Below are positions 16,601-26,638 of a DNA stretch of 64,000 bases, in pieces; positions within the stretch are counted from its first letter, which is position 1, and every line of letters begins with the position of its first letter. The position numbers and the translations under genes were made by a program. A model generated the notes under the pieces. The model was not told where the DNA came from. It was given only the letters and a program-made list of their open reading frames with translations, and did not search any database. This DNA is from Ruminococcus sp. AF31-8BH (GTDB lineage Bacteria > Bacillota > Clostridia > Lachnospirales > Lachnospiraceae). The DNA is taken from contig NZ_QTVN01000001.1 of assembly GCF_003460605.1 (NCBI RefSeq), positions 466,244-530,243 on the forward strand, given 5' to 3'.

Positions 16601-17808
16601 AGGGGTTTTAAAAGTTCTCTGATAAAATATCTTGCCCCGATATTATACGATGCTGACAGATCACAGTTATATCTTTTTCCGGTCTGGAATACACAGAGGC
16701 TGTGGTTTTTCGGGTCACGGGATACCCTTCCGGAGCCATCATATGCAAGCCTGCTTGTATCCCATGCGCAGACTCTGGATACCCGCATCCCTTTTCTATG
16801 TGCCTGATGTTCACAGCGTTTCTGGATATCCCGTTTTCTCCACAGATGCAGTTTCTGTTTTTTCTCTCCGGATATCTTCCCCTGCATTTCCAGATATTCG
16901 AATACGATCACATCTGCATGGTTTTCCTCTGCATATCTTATGATTGCACCTGCGATCTTCTTTCCCAGCTCTATATTCAGGCGTTTCGTATATGCCCATC
17001 TTCCCCGTGACTGCGCAGAGCCGTGTTCCCTCTGGAACTTCCGGATCCGTCCCAGCGTGCGATACATCCAGTCTTTTTCACTGGGATGATTGATAAATCT
17101 TCTTCCCAGGACAGTTCCGTCTGCCCGCATAATGGTACAGACTGCATCGGTATTGATCCCCAGATCCACACTGCAGATGACCTGTTCTTTTACCGGTGTT
17201 TTTGTAAGTGTTATTTCTTTCGTATAGGAAAAACGCAGGAAATATTTATGGTGTCTTTTCTCCAGTATCGGGGGCAGATGCCTTTTTCCCCGACCAGTTC
17301 TTACGAAGATATTCCATATCTGTATGGTTTAAACGCACACAAAACCATTTCCAGTCATGGCCATCATACAATTTCAGATATGCTTCCTCTTTTCCTTCTG
17401 CTCCCTCTCTGTACATGACACCACGGTAAAAAACAGGCATGGCATGATTCTCATACACCAGTTTGGGCATCCCTGTTTTTTCCCCTGACTTTGTCCACAG
17501 ATCCATCCGTGTTTTGTAAGAAGATACACTTCCCAATGCATGCCGGATTGCAGCTCTTCTGAGGTAGGATGGCATCTTCGGGAAGCGGAAGTCAAAATCA
17601 AAACGTGCAGGATTTTTTTCGTAGTATGCACCAGATGCTCTGCGGCATTAAAACGCCTTTTAGCATCCGGGATCTCTTCCAGTTCTTCCCACACCTGCTC
17701 ATATATTTCTGTCAGATAGCTGACCGCAGACCGATAGAGTCCCAGTGTCTGGCGGATCGGGATATTCTGTTTTCGTGCTTCTACGCCATAGCTGGATACT
17801 GTCTGCAT
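16480..17808 (-). pseudogene. tnpB: tnpB (RNA-guided endonuclease) with two frameshifts
   Basis: Homology runs through three frames. The N-terminal part (GLYRSAVSYLTEIYEQVWEE) shifts in a seven-A run near 17618 to PARFDFDFRFPKMPSYLRR. It shifts again near 17248 into YFLRFSYTKEITL and the RuvC-like domain. Catalytic acids are recognisable: VDLGINTDA (first Asp), VIVFEYLEM (Glu) and RYNCDLSASYNIGA (last Asp). The zinc ribbon is of the divergent kind (CAWDTSRLAYDGSG then SLCVF) rather than CxxC-CxxC. Two shifts make it inactive unless they are sequence errors. Confidence 0.75.
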
Positions 17809-17829
17809 CTCTTTTCCTCCAACAAACCA

Positions 17830-18058
17830 TTTCTTCTGTCAGGCTTTTTTCTTTTTCCTTTTGTCCTTCGATGTAAACAAGCAGATGGATATGGTCCGGC
17901 ATCACCTCCATTGCCAGGATCTGAAATTTATATTCTTCTGCAAGATCCTGTAACATTTCTTTACATTCTGTATCGATTCCATTTTTTAAAACCTTTTTCT
18001 GTATTTTGTACACCAGACAAGATGATACTGCAAAGAACAGCCATATCCCCTACCATAT
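17830..18058 (-). pseudogene. tnpA: tnpA (IS200-type Y1 HUH transposase) fragment
   Basis: Minus-strand fragments LQYHLVWCTKYRK and, after a shift, KKVLKNGIDTE followed by EEYKFQILAMEVMPDHIHLLV. The last contains the HUH metal motif as HIH. The remainder, including the catalytic tyrosine helix, is missing; the frame then runs into the tnpB leader. A full protein would be about 130-150 residues. Confidence 0.7.
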
Positions 18059-18161
18059 GAAAGTTTGTTATATCTATATCAAATATATCTTTTCCATATA
18101 AATATTATATCATATGTATCTGTTTGTGTAAACGTTTGTTCTGTTTTTTGTAAAAAAATTT

Positions 18162-18203
18162 GCGCGTCTAACTCATCACTGGAAGTAACGAGAATGCGAC
18201 GCG
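18162..18203. repeat. GCGCGTC/GACGCGC inverted repeat
   Basis: A perfect seven-base GC-rich stem around a 28-base loop between the IS element and the DUF4340 gene. No T-run follows, so its role is unclear; it could be part of the IS end. Confidence 0.35.
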
Positions 18204-18310
18204 CAGTTATTCAAAAACAGTAAAGATGCATGATAGTAAAACACATTCCGCGATGCAAAAGTAAGTTTCCGCAGAATGTCTATTTTTTTGTGAAACCCAA
18301 AAGAGTAAAA

Positions 18311-18353
18311 GAGCTCCGATGCAAAACTAGCATCTTAGTTTTACATCGAAGTT
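18311..18353 (-). terminator. Terminator of the Gld-type ABC operon
   Basis: A hairpin TCGATG-AAAACTA with TAGTTTT-CATCGG, followed on the minus strand by TCTTTTACTCTTTT, about 75 bases past the DUF4340 stop. Confidence 0.65.
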
Positions 18354-18427
18354 CTTCAAATTTGCCGCATCAAAAGCCAGCTACATCAAATTATTTTATT
18401 TCTTATCCAACCCGTTTTCGCAGTCTA

Positions 18428-20233
18428 TCATTCTGCAGCATCTGTTTCGTCTTCCGCCAGGCTATTAGAAGCAGCAGTTCCCTCTTCTTCAGTGTTATCA
18501 TCCGTATCACTTGTACTGTTCTCCTCTATCCCTGCAACAGTTTCAAATGCCTGGAATAATTCTTTCGCTGTCATTTTGTTTATCAGATATGTTTTTCTAT
18601 CTGTAACGGCAGCATAGTAATTGGTATCGTAGGAGTAATATTCTACGGTTGTTTTATTTCCGTCAACATCTGTGAAATCTACTGTCATTTCAGGGTCTGC
18701 GTTTGACTCAAATTTGTCAGTAAGTCGTTTTTGTGCAGCCAGGTTGATCAGTTTATTGTAGAAAGTGGTAAATGTAGCACCGTCCAGCTCGGCGCCATTC
18801 AATTTATAGGACAATGTTACAGTCGCGGAACTTGAGGCATCCTCAGCACTGTCATCTGCACTGTTATCTACATCAGCCTCATCACTGCTTTCCTCTTCTT
18901 CCGAAGATGTTTCACGTGAAACATTTACAGTGTACTCATCACCTTTGTAATTTACATCCAATGTTTCCAGGTTATTAACTGACAGATAACTTACTGTCAG
19001 ATCCCAGAAATCGGCAGCTGTTTTTCCCAGGAAGGTGTCCAGCGTATCTTCTGAAATTGTATAGATTTCATTGCTGTCATTTACGCGTACATATCGTCCG
19101 CCGTCAGATGACTCATCGCCAACCTGAATCACAAGCTCGCGATCAACCATCTCGGTCTCAACCTCTTCCTCAGAATCTGTGTCAGCTTCATCTACAGCCT
19201 CTTCTACATCTCCCTCGGAATCCGCAGTAGCTTCGTCTGTATCTGTATCGTTCGCACTTTCTGCATCATCATTTTCTGCTGTGTCATCCGCCGTGCTCTC
19301 CTCAGAATCGGCAGCTTTTTTCTCATCCTGGTTCGCATTCTCAGGTGCCTCTGTAGCGTCCTCTGAGCCGTTTTTAGCCTCATTTTTCTCATCAGCGGAG
19401 TCTTTCTCGACTTCTTCCTGATAATCCACCGTAATTTCAGCATAAGGCTTATCCAAACCATACTGAGAAAGCTCTTCATCTGAGCAGTCGTAGTTAACAA
19501 AGCTTGCATATGCCATGCCAGAAACGGCACTTGTCAGGGATGTAGTTTTTGCAGAATCTGCCTTTTCCGTGTTGCCGTTTTCTGTTATGTTCCAGAAGTT
19601 ATTTTCATCCTTTTCAATGCTATAGGAAAAATCTTTTCCATCCACAGACACTTTACTTATTGTGGAGGAATCCACTGTTGGGAAAGTTCCGCTCTCAGCA
19701 AAGTCATACAAGGTTCCTTCAAAGGACTGGAATGTGGAATTGCTAACTACATAAACAGTGGAGGAATCTTTATCCAGGTCAATGTATTCCTGGCTGGTAG
19801 AATCATTCTCCATGCCAACGCGAATAACCGTTTCACTTCCATCTTCCATTGTCACTGTGATTGTATTTTCCGGCTGATCCAGCTCGTACTCAGAAGCGTC
19901 TTCCACATCTTCCAGTGTTCGTTCCGCTTTCACAGAGCTCAGGGAGCTGATCAGAGTATCCATTTTATCCTGGTCTACAGGAAAAGCAGTCTCATCGCTT
20001 TTCACCCAGGAATCTCCATCTTTCTCAAAAGTAACTTCTTTTTTATCCATTACAAATTTAACAGATTTTACATCATCGGACGCAATAGAAATAATCTCCT
20101 GAGATTCCTCCTCATCGGCTTCTGCCTCTTCGGCATCCTGCTTCGCCACGTAGGTTTTTACACCTACGTAAGCTCCGCTGAGAACAACCAAAACGCCCAC
20201 TGCTGTAATAAGATTTACAGATTTTTTCTTCAT
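18428..20233 (-). CDS. DUF4340 domain envelope protein
   Basis: A 601-residue protein with one N-terminal membrane anchor (NLITAVGVLVVLSGAYVGV) and repeated beta-rich DUF4340 modules (VKSVKFVMDKKEVTFEKDGD; ISKVSVDGKDFSYSIEKDEN; EYTVNVSRETSS). It is split by two very acidic E/D/S/A-rich low-complexity stretches, about residues 275-365 and 440-465. It probably sits outside the membrane as the last component of the exporter operon, a common partner of GldF/GldG proteins. Its ATG overlaps the preceding stop (TGATG). A perfect parS lies inside the second acidic segment. The cargo is unknown. Confidence 0.8.
   Translation of the reverse strand: MKKKSVNLITAVGVLVVLSGAYVGVKTYVAKQDAEEAEADEEESQEIISIASDDVKSVKFVMDKKEVTFEKDGDSWVKSDETAFPVDQDKMDTLISSLSSVKAERTLEDVEDASEYELDQPENTITVTMEDGSETVIRVGMENDSTSQEYIDLDKDSSTVYVVSNSTFQSFEGTLYDFAESGTFPTVDSSTISKVSVDGKDFSYSIEKDENNFWNITENGNTEKADSAKTTSLTSAVSGMAYASFVNYDCSDEELSQYGLDKPYAEITVDYQEEVEKDSADEKNEAKNGSEDATEAPENANQDEKKAADSEESTADDTAENDDAESANDTDTDEATADSEGDVEEAVDEADTDSEEEVETEMVDRELVIQVGDESSDGGRYVRVNDSNEIYTISEDTLDTFLGKTAADFWDLTVSYLSVNNLETLDVNYKGDEYTVNVSRETSSEEEESSDEADVDNSADDSAEDASSSATVTLSYKLNGAELDGATFTTFYNKLINLAAQKRLTDKFESNADPEMTVDFTDVDGNKTTVEYYSYDTNYYAAVTDRKTYLINKMTAKELFQAFETVAGIEENSTSDTDDNTEEEGTAASNSLAEDETDAAE
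18908..18923. promoter_or_regulatory. parS site 3, inside the DUF4340 CDS (perfect)
   Basis: TGTTTCACGTGAAACA, 16/16; on the gene strand it encodes NVSRET, as at site 2. Confidence 0.95.
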
Positions 20234-21771
20234 CAGGCTTTTCTCCTCTTTAACCAGATCATAAATCCAACTAACAGGAATGCTCCCGGAATCAAACCAA
20301 TCACACAGATCTTCCAGAAGCTTGCATCATATGCTGTCAAAGTCAGATAAGATACTTCCAGGCTCTTGGACGGGATAGAGACTGTTGTGCTGTCCTCCGT
20401 GTCAACAAGAGCACTTAAGGAAGCCATTACCAGTTTCTCATTTCCGCCGGAAACCATCTGGTTCACCTGGCTCTGAAGTAAATTTGATGTTGAATAATAA
20501 ATAATGTGCGTTTCTTTATCAGTATCAACAGTCTCTGTAATGCTTACACCCAGATCAAACGGACCATCAACATCTCCATCTTCTTTTGAAAGAGTTCCGC
20601 TGTTCACATCCGTCTTGGAATAAGCACTATCAGAGGTTGTGAGAAGACTTTCAATCGTTACAGTATCTCTTACATCTTCTGATTTCTGAATTCCCTGTGC
20701 GTATGGCATAAGAATATAATATCCAGAAGAAACAAGATCAGAAGTAATGTCTGTACTATTTATGGTAGGTACCAGATAATATGGCATCTGTGCCGCATAG
20801 TGCTGGGAATCTCCCTCAAACACCAGGCCATCTACTCGATTTACACCATAATTTTCAAGTACAGCGTCAAAATTCGGCATTTCCTGTCCGGTGTAATCAG
20901 AGAAAATCATTGCTTTTCCTCCATTTTCCAGATACTCGATCAGCGCTGTTTTCTCATTTTCTGAGATATCGGTTGTAGGCGCATCAATCAACAGACAGCT
21001 CGCATCCTCTGGAACGCTTCCCTCTGTAAGCAGATTCAGGGACTTAATCTCCATGTTGGCTTTCTCAATGTCTTCCTTCACTGTGGAATCCAGATCCTGC
21101 TCTCCATGTCCCTCTAATGTATACATCACCGGCAGGTTCTCGCTGGTTACATATGCAATGGCACTTGTAATCTGTCCTTCTCCATCGAACCCTGTTGTCT
21201 TATAACTGTATGTGTTGTAATCAAGGGATGATTCGTATATATTGTTATAATTTACAACTTTATTCCTGTCACCGCATACAATAATCAGACTGTTGGATGA
21301 TAAATTATCACTTGTGTATTCACTGATAAATTTCGGATTTACCACCGGGTCCTTCTGTTCTACAGTAATATGATCAGACTCATCTGCATATCTCTGAAGC
21401 AGGTTGCTGATGTTTTCGTCCTCACTTCCTCTCTGGGCAATCTGATATATGATCACATCTTTGTCCAGATCCTTCAGCATTGCTTTTGTTTCATCTCCGA
21501 TTGTATAAAGTTTTTCGGAGCTGATATCAAGCTGGGTGTATTTAGAAGGAAGATTTCCAACTATCATATTTATAACAATAATGATAGCAACAAATACAAC
21601 AATCATAATAGAACTGTAGCTTCCATTTTTCAGATACTTTTTGTTAATTGTATCTTTAAACTTTTTCCTTTGTTTTTTGCTACTATTGTTATTGTTTTCT
21701 GTCTTCTCTACACTTTCCGTATTTTCTTCGTTTATGTTGTTATTGTTATTATTTTTCTTACTAAAAAACAT
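20233..21771 (-). CDS. GldG-type ABC transporter auxiliary protein
   Basis: A 512-residue protein of the Gld family (ABC-type uncharacterised auxiliary component). An Asn-rich cytoplasmic tail (NNNNNNINEENTES) and basic stretch precede a transmembrane helix (SIMIVVFVAIIIVINMIVG). A large extracytoplasmic domain follows (QLDISSEKLYTIGDET, PVMYTLEGHGEQ, LLIDAPTTDISENEK), then a final helix (ICVIGLIPGAFLLVGFMIWL). It lies between the permease (14-base gap) and the DUF4340 gene (one-base overlap). No gliding genes are present, so an envelope role is likelier than motility. Confidence 0.85.
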   Translation of the reverse strand: MFFSKKNNNNNNINEENTESVEKTENNNNSSKKQRKKFKDTINKKYLKNGSYSSIMIVVFVAIIIVINMIVGNLPSKYTQLDISSEKLYTIGDETKAMLKDLDKDVIIYQIAQRGSEDENISNLLQRYADESDHITVEQKDPVVNPKFISEYTSDNLSSNSLIIVCGDRNKVVNYNNIYESSLDYNTYSYKTTGFDGEGQITSAIAYVTSENLPVMYTLEGHGEQDLDSTVKEDIEKANMEIKSLNLLTEGSVPEDASCLLIDAPTTDISENEKTALIEYLENGGKAMIFSDYTGQEMPNFDAVLENYGVNRVDGLVFEGDSQHYAAQMPYYLVPTINSTDITSDLVSSGYYILMPYAQGIQKSEDVRDTVTIESLLTTSDSAYSKTDVNSGTLSKEDGDVDGPFDLGVSITETVDTDKETHIIYYSTSNLLQSQVNQMVSGGNEKLVMASLSALVDTEDSTTVSIPSKSLEVSYLTLTAYDASFWKICVIGLIPGAFLLVGFMIWLKRRKA

Positions 21772-21785
21772 TTCTTCCCACCTCC

Positions 21786-22649
21786 TTAATTCCAGCGTCT
21801 CTTCAGTATTGTCTGCATGGTAAGGAATATGCAGATTGTAATTACAGATACAAAGTACAATACTCCAGTCACATCAAAAATACTGTTTGTGAAATTTTCA
21901 AAGTGAGAGCTTAAATTAAATACTTCCATCACTTTCTGGATTCCGCCTTCAAACACACTGGATTTTACTACATAAATAATCACCAGCACAGCCTCTCCAG
22001 CTACACAAATGATACCTGAGATCACTGCATTTTTGATCATGCTGTAAATCATAAGGCTCAGTGCAATGATCAGAAGTCCAAATGTTACGCATGTGGACAT
22101 TGCGGTCTGTGAAAAGAAGGATGAAATACCGTTCATCATATAAAATGCGAACAAAAATACAAAGGTCAGAACCGCAGCAATTACCTGGCTCTCAGTGATT
22201 GCTGAGAAAAATACGCCGATTGCAATGTTTGCACAGCCCAGAAGGAAAAATCCAAGGAGCGCTGTGTATGCGGATCCAAAAGCTACTGTTCCGAACTTTG
22301 ACATAAGCAGCGGATAAGTTGCCAGAACTGCAACAGGAATTGCATAAATGGTAACAAGTGCCAGATATTTTCCCATTACAATGCCGAACACAGATACCGG
22401 AGAGGTCAGCAGCAGCTGATCGGTTTTCTGTTTTCTTTCTTCAGCAAGTACACGCATGGTCAGGATCGGCACTGCGATCAGGAACACAAAGGTCATAGCA
22501 TTTAATGTGTATTCAAATTTTGGATATGCTGCTGTAAGCTGATATGCGGAGAAATAAATTCCCGCAATAAGCAGTACAAAGAACATAAACAGATATCCAA
22601 CCATAGAAGTCAGGTAGCTTTTCAGCTCCCTTTTATAAATAGCAAGCAT
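21786..22649 (-). CDS. ABC transporter permease (GldF-like, ABC-2 family)
   Basis: A 287-residue membrane protein with six or seven hydrophobic segments. It opens MLAIYKRELKSYLTSMVGYLF and has the ABC-2 element VLAEERKQKTDQLLLTSPVSV after the second helix, contacting the ATPase. It starts three bases beyond the ATPase stop, so the two are coupled. With the ATPase and the GldG- and DUF4340-type proteins it forms a four-gene exporter whose substrate is unknown. Confidence 0.88.
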   Translation of the reverse strand: MLAIYKRELKSYLTSMVGYLFMFFVLLIAGIYFSAYQLTAAYPKFEYTLNAMTFVFLIAVPILTMRVLAEERKQKTDQLLLTSPVSVFGIVMGKYLALVTIYAIPVAVLATYPLLMSKFGTVAFGSAYTALLGFFLLGCANIAIGVFFSAITESQVIAAVLTFVFLFAFYMMNGISSFFSQTAMSTCVTFGLLIIALSLMIYSMIKNAVISGIICVAGEAVLVIIYVVKSSVFEGGIQKVMEVFNLSSHFENFTNSIFDVTGVLYFVSVITICIFLTMQTILKRRWN

Positions 22650-22652
22650 GGT

Positions 22653-23741
22653 TTACTCTTCCTCCTTTTCCTCATCGGATCCGTTTTCTTCTGCTTCACT
22701 TTCCCCAGAATCTTTTTCATTCAGATAGTTTTCTGCATCTGCAGCGGTTTTAAAAAACGGCTTTCCTGAATTCTTTTTCTCCGGATTTTTATCTTTCTTC
22801 TCACTTTCCGTAAGTTCAAGGAAAATCTCCTCCAGAGATACTTTCTTAGACTGCATTTCAAGGATCGGACAGTCAGCATTTACCATGCTGTAGAATACTT
22901 TCTCACGTACATCCGTATTCTCCTCTGTGCCCACTGTGACGCTGTATACGCCTTCTTCTGTGCTCTTTGTATCTTTCTTAACCGTAACCTCTTTCACGCT
23001 TTCTACGCTCTCTAAAGCGGCTCTGATGGTGTCTTTCTGACCCTTGACAAGAAGATTCAGGTTGTTGGAGCCTGCTGCCAGTTTTCCAAGATTCTCAGGT
23101 GTATCGCTGGCTACCAGCTTTCCATGGGAAATAATCAGCACGTAATCACAAATTGCACTGACTTCGGAAAGAATATGGGAGCTTAAGATTACGGTGTGTT
23201 TCTTTTTCAGGCCTTTGATCAGCTCTCGGATTTCGTTGATCTGTTTCGGGTCAAGGCCTACCGTTGGCTCATCCAGAATAATGACTTCCGGGTATCCAAG
23301 CACAGCCTGTGCAATACCAACCCTCTGTCTGTAACCTTTGGAAAGGTTTTTGATCAGACGGTTTTTCATGTCTGTGATTTTTACCATATCCATAATTTCT
23401 TCGATCATGGATGCTTTTTTAGCTTTCGGAATTTTCTTCAGATCTGCAACGAATTTCAGATATTCCAGAACTGTCATATCAAAATAAAGGGGCGGCATTT
23501 CGGGTAAGTATCCGATGCATTTTTTTGCCTCCTCAGGTTCTTCCAGAATATCATGACCATCAATTACTACTGTTCCCTCGGTGGATGCAATATATCCGGT
23601 TATCATATTCATGGTTGTGGATTTTCCGGCGCCGTTAGGACCCAGAAATCCGTAAATCTTACCTTTCTCAATTTCAAAAGAAAGGTGGTCTACAGCGGTA
23701 TGGTCGCCATAGCGTTTTACCAGATTTTTTACTTCAATCAA
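22653..23741 (-). CDS. ABC transporter ATP-binding protein (GldA-like)
   Basis: A 362-residue ATPase, first gene of the operon. Walker A GPNGAGKST near residue 35, Q-loop region YLPEMPPLY, signature LSKGYRQR, Walker B VIILDEPTVGLD and the switch histidine in ILSSHILSE are all present. A C-terminal extension after residue 220 includes a regulatory fold and a highly charged KKDKNPEKKNSGK/EEENGSDEEKEEE tail, longer than in most ABC-2 ATPases. About 190 bases separate it from the rsmG operon, whose terminator lies in between. Confidence 0.92.
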   Translation of the reverse strand: MIEVKNLVKRYGDHTAVDHLSFEIEKGKIYGFLGPNGAGKSTTMNMITGYIASTEGTVVIDGHDILEEPEEAKKCIGYLPEMPPLYFDMTVLEYLKFVADLKKIPKAKKASMIEEIMDMVKITDMKNRLIKNLSKGYRQRVGIAQAVLGYPEVIILDEPTVGLDPKQINEIRELIKGLKKKHTVILSSHILSEVSAICDYVLIISHGKLVASDTPENLGKLAAGSNNLNLLVKGQKDTIRAALESVESVKEVTVKKDTKSTEEGVYSVTVGTEENTDVREKVFYSMVNADCPILEMQSKKVSLEEIFLELTESEKKDKNPEKKNSGKPFFKTAADAENYLNEKDSGESEAEENGSDEEKEEE

Positions 23742-23891
23742 GTTTCTTTACCTCCTTCAAGTTGCAAGCATCAGGAGTATCCCTGACAACTTTCTATGAT
23801 AATTCTATGTACAAACTGTGAGGAAATTTAGATGATTGTGTGAGAAAAGTGTGATTATTTTGTGTTGGAAATGTGTTTTGGAAAGTAAAAA

Positions 23892-23919
23892 ATTCCAGGC
23901 AGCAAAATCTGCCCGGAAT
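23892..23919 (-). terminator. Terminator of the rnpA-rsmG operon
   Basis: An 11-bp stem ATTCCGGGCAG/CTGCCTGGAAT followed on the minus strand by TTTTTTACTTT, 15 bases after the rsmG stop. Confidence 0.9.
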
Positions 23920-23933
23920 CTTCTTTTTAAGAC

Positions 23934-24668
23934 TTACGCCAGCGGCTCTTTAGAGGGCAATCCAGCCTTCCTTGGATACTTCTTTGCAGTTGGTTTTACC
24001 TTCTTGATTACGACGAAAGAACGGTCCATATCAGTGTCCATAAGTGGGAATTTTACCACGTCCTGAACTTTGCCGCCGAGGATTTTTACGGCATTTTCGG
24101 CCTGGGTAAGTTCCTCGTCGATCTTACCGGATTTATAGGAAATAAAGCTTCCGCCTTCTTTTACAAAGGGGATGCAGTACTCGGAAAGAGTACTTAAATT
24201 GGCTACAGCGCGGGAGACGCAGAAGTCGTATTTCTCCCTGTGCTCTTTCTGTTTGGCGTAGTCTTCAGCTCTTCCGTGGACTGCGGTTACGTTCTTAAGC
24301 CCCAGCATTTCAATTACCTCATTCAGGAAATTTACCCTTTTGTTCAGGGAATCCAGAAGGGTAATCTTCAGCTCCGGAAAGGCAATTTTCAGTGGAATTC
24401 CAGGGAATCCGGCGCCGGTTCCAATGTCAATGACAGATTTTCCTGCAAGCTTATTCTGGTCAAAATTACTTACCTTTACAATCGAAAGGCTGTCCAGGAA
24501 ATGCTTCAGAATTACTTCCTCATACTCGGTAATTGCAGTCAGATTCATCACCTTATTTTTCTCCACAAGGTACTCATAATAGGTGATAAACTGCTTTTTC
24601 TGGTCCTGGGAAAGGGCAATTCCAAGCTCTTCAAGGCCTTTCTCAAAGAGAGTTAAATCGTATTCCAT
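23934..24668 (-). CDS. rsmG: 16S rRNA (guanine527-N7)-methyltransferase RsmG
   Basis: SAM-dependent methyltransferase that makes m7G527 in 16S rRNA; loss gives low-level streptomycin resistance in other bacteria. It has 244 residues. The SAM-binding loop VIDIGTGAGFPGIPLKI, the acidic LLDSLNKRVNFL turn and the RAVANLSTL motif match the GidB family. GGAGAC precedes ATG 24668. The last gene of the origin-left operon, immediately before its terminator. Confidence 0.95.
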   Translation of the reverse strand: MEYDLTLFEKGLEELGIALSQDQKKQFITYYEYLVEKNKVMNLTAITEYEEVILKHFLDSLSIVKVSNFDQNKLAGKSVIDIGTGAGFPGIPLKIAFPELKITLLDSLNKRVNFLNEVIEMLGLKNVTAVHGRAEDYAKQKEHREKYDFCVSRAVANLSTLSEYCIPFVKEGGSFISYKSGKIDEELTQAENAVKILGGKVQDVVKFPLMDTDMDRSFVVIKKVKPTAKKYPRKAGLPSKEPLA

Positions 24669-24723
24669 ATATGTCTCCTTACGTTAAACTGCTTTTTATT
24701 TTTATCCGTTAAAACGTACCAAA

Positions 24724-26607
24724 TTAATGATTCTTCCCGTACTGCTCCATATACACTAACAGTACCGAAATATCAGCCGGGGAAACGCCGGAAATTCGGG
24801 ATGCCTGTCCAATGGAAACCGGTCTGTAAAGTTCCAGTTTCTGGCGCGCCTCAATGCGCAGGCTCTTTACTTTCTCATAGTCCAGATTTTCAGGAATCTT
24901 CTTAGCTTCCAGCTTCTTAAACTGCTCTACCTGCTTCATCTGGCGGCGAATATAGCCGTCATATTTAATATTAATATTCACCTGTTCCTGCACATCCCAG
25001 GCAAGCTCCGGTCGATTCTTGTCAATAGGAGCCACATCCTCATAAGAAAGCTCTGGTCTGCGGATCAGTTCAGCAAGGCTGATTCCGGACTTCAAAGGGG
25101 TGCTTCCCTTGCTTTCCAGAAGGCTCTGAACAGCCTCTGTCATACCTACATTTGTATTCTCAACACGCTGGATCTCTTCTTTGATCAGGCGCTCTTTTTC
25201 CACTACTTTTGCATAGGTTTCATCATCCACAAGACCTACTTCCCAGCCTTTTTTGCGAAGTCTCAGGTCCGCATTATCCTGACGGAGAAGCAGACGATAC
25301 TCTGCACGGCTGGTCATCATACGGTACGGTTCATGGTTTTCTTTGGTAACCAGATCATCAATCAAAACGCCGATATAAGCCTCAGAACGATCCAGGATCA
25401 GCTGGTCTTTTCCCAGTACTTCCATGGCCGCATTGATGCCTGCGATCAGTCCCTGGGCTGCTGCCTCCTCGTATCCAGAGCTTCCGTTAAACTGCCCGCC
25501 GCTGAAAAGTCCTTTGATTTTCTTAAATTCCAGTGTTGGATAAAGCTGTCTTGGATTGATGCAGTCATACTCGATCGCATAAGCATTTTTCACGATTTTG
25601 GCATGCTCAAGGCCTGGTACGCTGTGGTACATTGCCTCCTGCACATCCTCCGGAAGGGAGCTTGACATACCGCCAATATACATCTCATTTGTGTACATGC
25701 CTTCTGGCTCGATAAACACCTGATGTCTCTTTTTATCTGCAAAACGAACTACTTTATCCTCAATAGACGGACAATAACGTGGACCAGTTCCCTCGATCAT
25801 ACCGGAATACAGCGGGGAACGATCCAGGTTCGCGCGAATAATATCATGGGTAGTCTCATTGGTGTAAGTCAGCCAGCAGGATTTCTGCTCAATCTGCACG
25901 TCCTCCGGGTCTGTGGAAAAGGAAAACGGCACCACTCTTTCGTCACCGAACTGTTCTTCCATTTTGCTGTAATCAATGGTATTTCCTGCAATTCTGGCAG
26001 GTGTTCCGGTCTTGAAACGGAACATTTCGATTCCAAGCTCCTTCAGGGAATCGGTCAGATAATTTGCCGCCTGAAGTCCATTGGGGCCTGTATAATTGCT
26101 TACATCACCGTAAATACATCTTGCCTTCAGGTAAGTTCCGGTACACAGAACAACTGCCTTACAGTGGTAAACTGCGCCAGAATAAGTCTTCACTCCGGTG
26201 ATTTTCCCATCCTCAACAAGAAGCTTGGTTACTTCTCCCTGGCGGATAGTCAGGTTCTCCTGATTCTCCAGAGTCTTTCTCATTTCGTTGCTGTATGCCT
26301 GCTTGTCGGCCTGGGCGCGAAGGGAGTGGACAGCCGGACCCTTGGAACAGTTCAGCATTTTGGACTGAATGAAGGTCTTGTCAATATTTTTTCCCATTTC
26401 GCCGCCCAGGGCATCCAGTTCACGTACCAGATGGCCCTTAGAGCTGCCCCCTACATTGGGATTGCAGGGCATCAGTGCAATACTCTCTGCACTGACTGTA
26501 AACATAATGGTATCGAGCCCCAGTCTTGCGCCTGCAAGTGCTGCCTCACAGCCTGCATGACCTGCACCAACCACTACAATGTCATAATTTTCTTCCAGTG
26601 TTTTCAT
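24724..26607 (-). CDS. mnmG: tRNA uridine-34 carboxymethylaminomethyl enzyme MnmG (GidA)
   Basis: FAD/NADH enzyme that with MnmE adds the cmnm5 group to wobble U34 of tRNAs, 627 residues. N-terminal FAD motif [13 protein letters not shown], conserved [18 protein letters not shown] and [12 protein letters not shown], catalytic-cysteine region [11 protein letters not shown], and the C-terminal helical domain with [15 protein letters not shown] that binds MnmE. ATG 26607 follows GAGGAG at seven bases; TTG 26613 is less likely. It lies 31 bases after mnmE. Confidence 0.96.
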   Translation of the reverse strand: MKTLEENYDIVVVGAGHAGCEAALAGARLGLDTIMFTVSAESIALMPCNPNVGGSSKGHLVRELDALGGEMGKNIDKTFIQSKMLNCSKGPAVHSLRAQADKQAYSNEMRKTLENQENLTIRQGEVTKLLVEDGKITGVKTYSGAVYHCKAVVLCTGTYLKARCIYGDVSNYTGPNGLQAANYLTDSLKELGIEMFRFKTGTPARIAGNTIDYSKMEEQFGDERVVPFSFSTDPEDVQIEQKSCWLTYTNETTHDIIRANLDRSPLYSGMIEGTGPRYCPSIEDKVVRFADKKRHQVFIEPEGMYTNEMYIGGMSSSLPEDVQEAMYHSVPGLEHAKIVKNAYAIEYDCINPRQLYPTLEFKKIKGLFSGGQFNGSSGYEEAAAQGLIAGINAAMEVLGKDQLILDRSEAYIGVLIDDLVTKENHEPYRMMTSRAEYRLLLRQDNADLRLRKKGWEVGLVDDETYAKVVEKERLIKEEIQRVENTNVGMTEAVQSLLESKGSTPLKSGISLAELIRRPELSYEDVAPIDKNRPELAWDVQEQVNINIKYDGYIRRQMKQVEQFKKLEAKKIPENLDYEKVKSLRIEARQKLELYRPVSIGQASRISGVSPADISVLLVYMEQYGKNH

Positions 26608-26638
26608 GATCAATCTCCTCGTATAATCTACACATCCA

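Larger units (their letters stand above)
16318..18110 (-). mobile_element. Decayed IS200/IS605-family element
   Basis: A minus-strand element with a truncated, frameshifted tnpA (HUH transposase) followed by a frameshifted tnpB (RNA-guided nuclease family). It ends in a row of hairpins at 16318-16480, like an IS605 right end. The left limit near 18110 is approximate; AT-rich palindromes at 18090-18116 fit a left end. It inserts between the hydrolase gene and the Gld-type operon. Confidence 0.75.

Noticed and set aside
18242..18290. ACATTC-GCG hairpin followed by TATTTTTTT on the plus strand
   Set aside because: It looks like a terminator but no plus-strand gene ends there; left unannotated.
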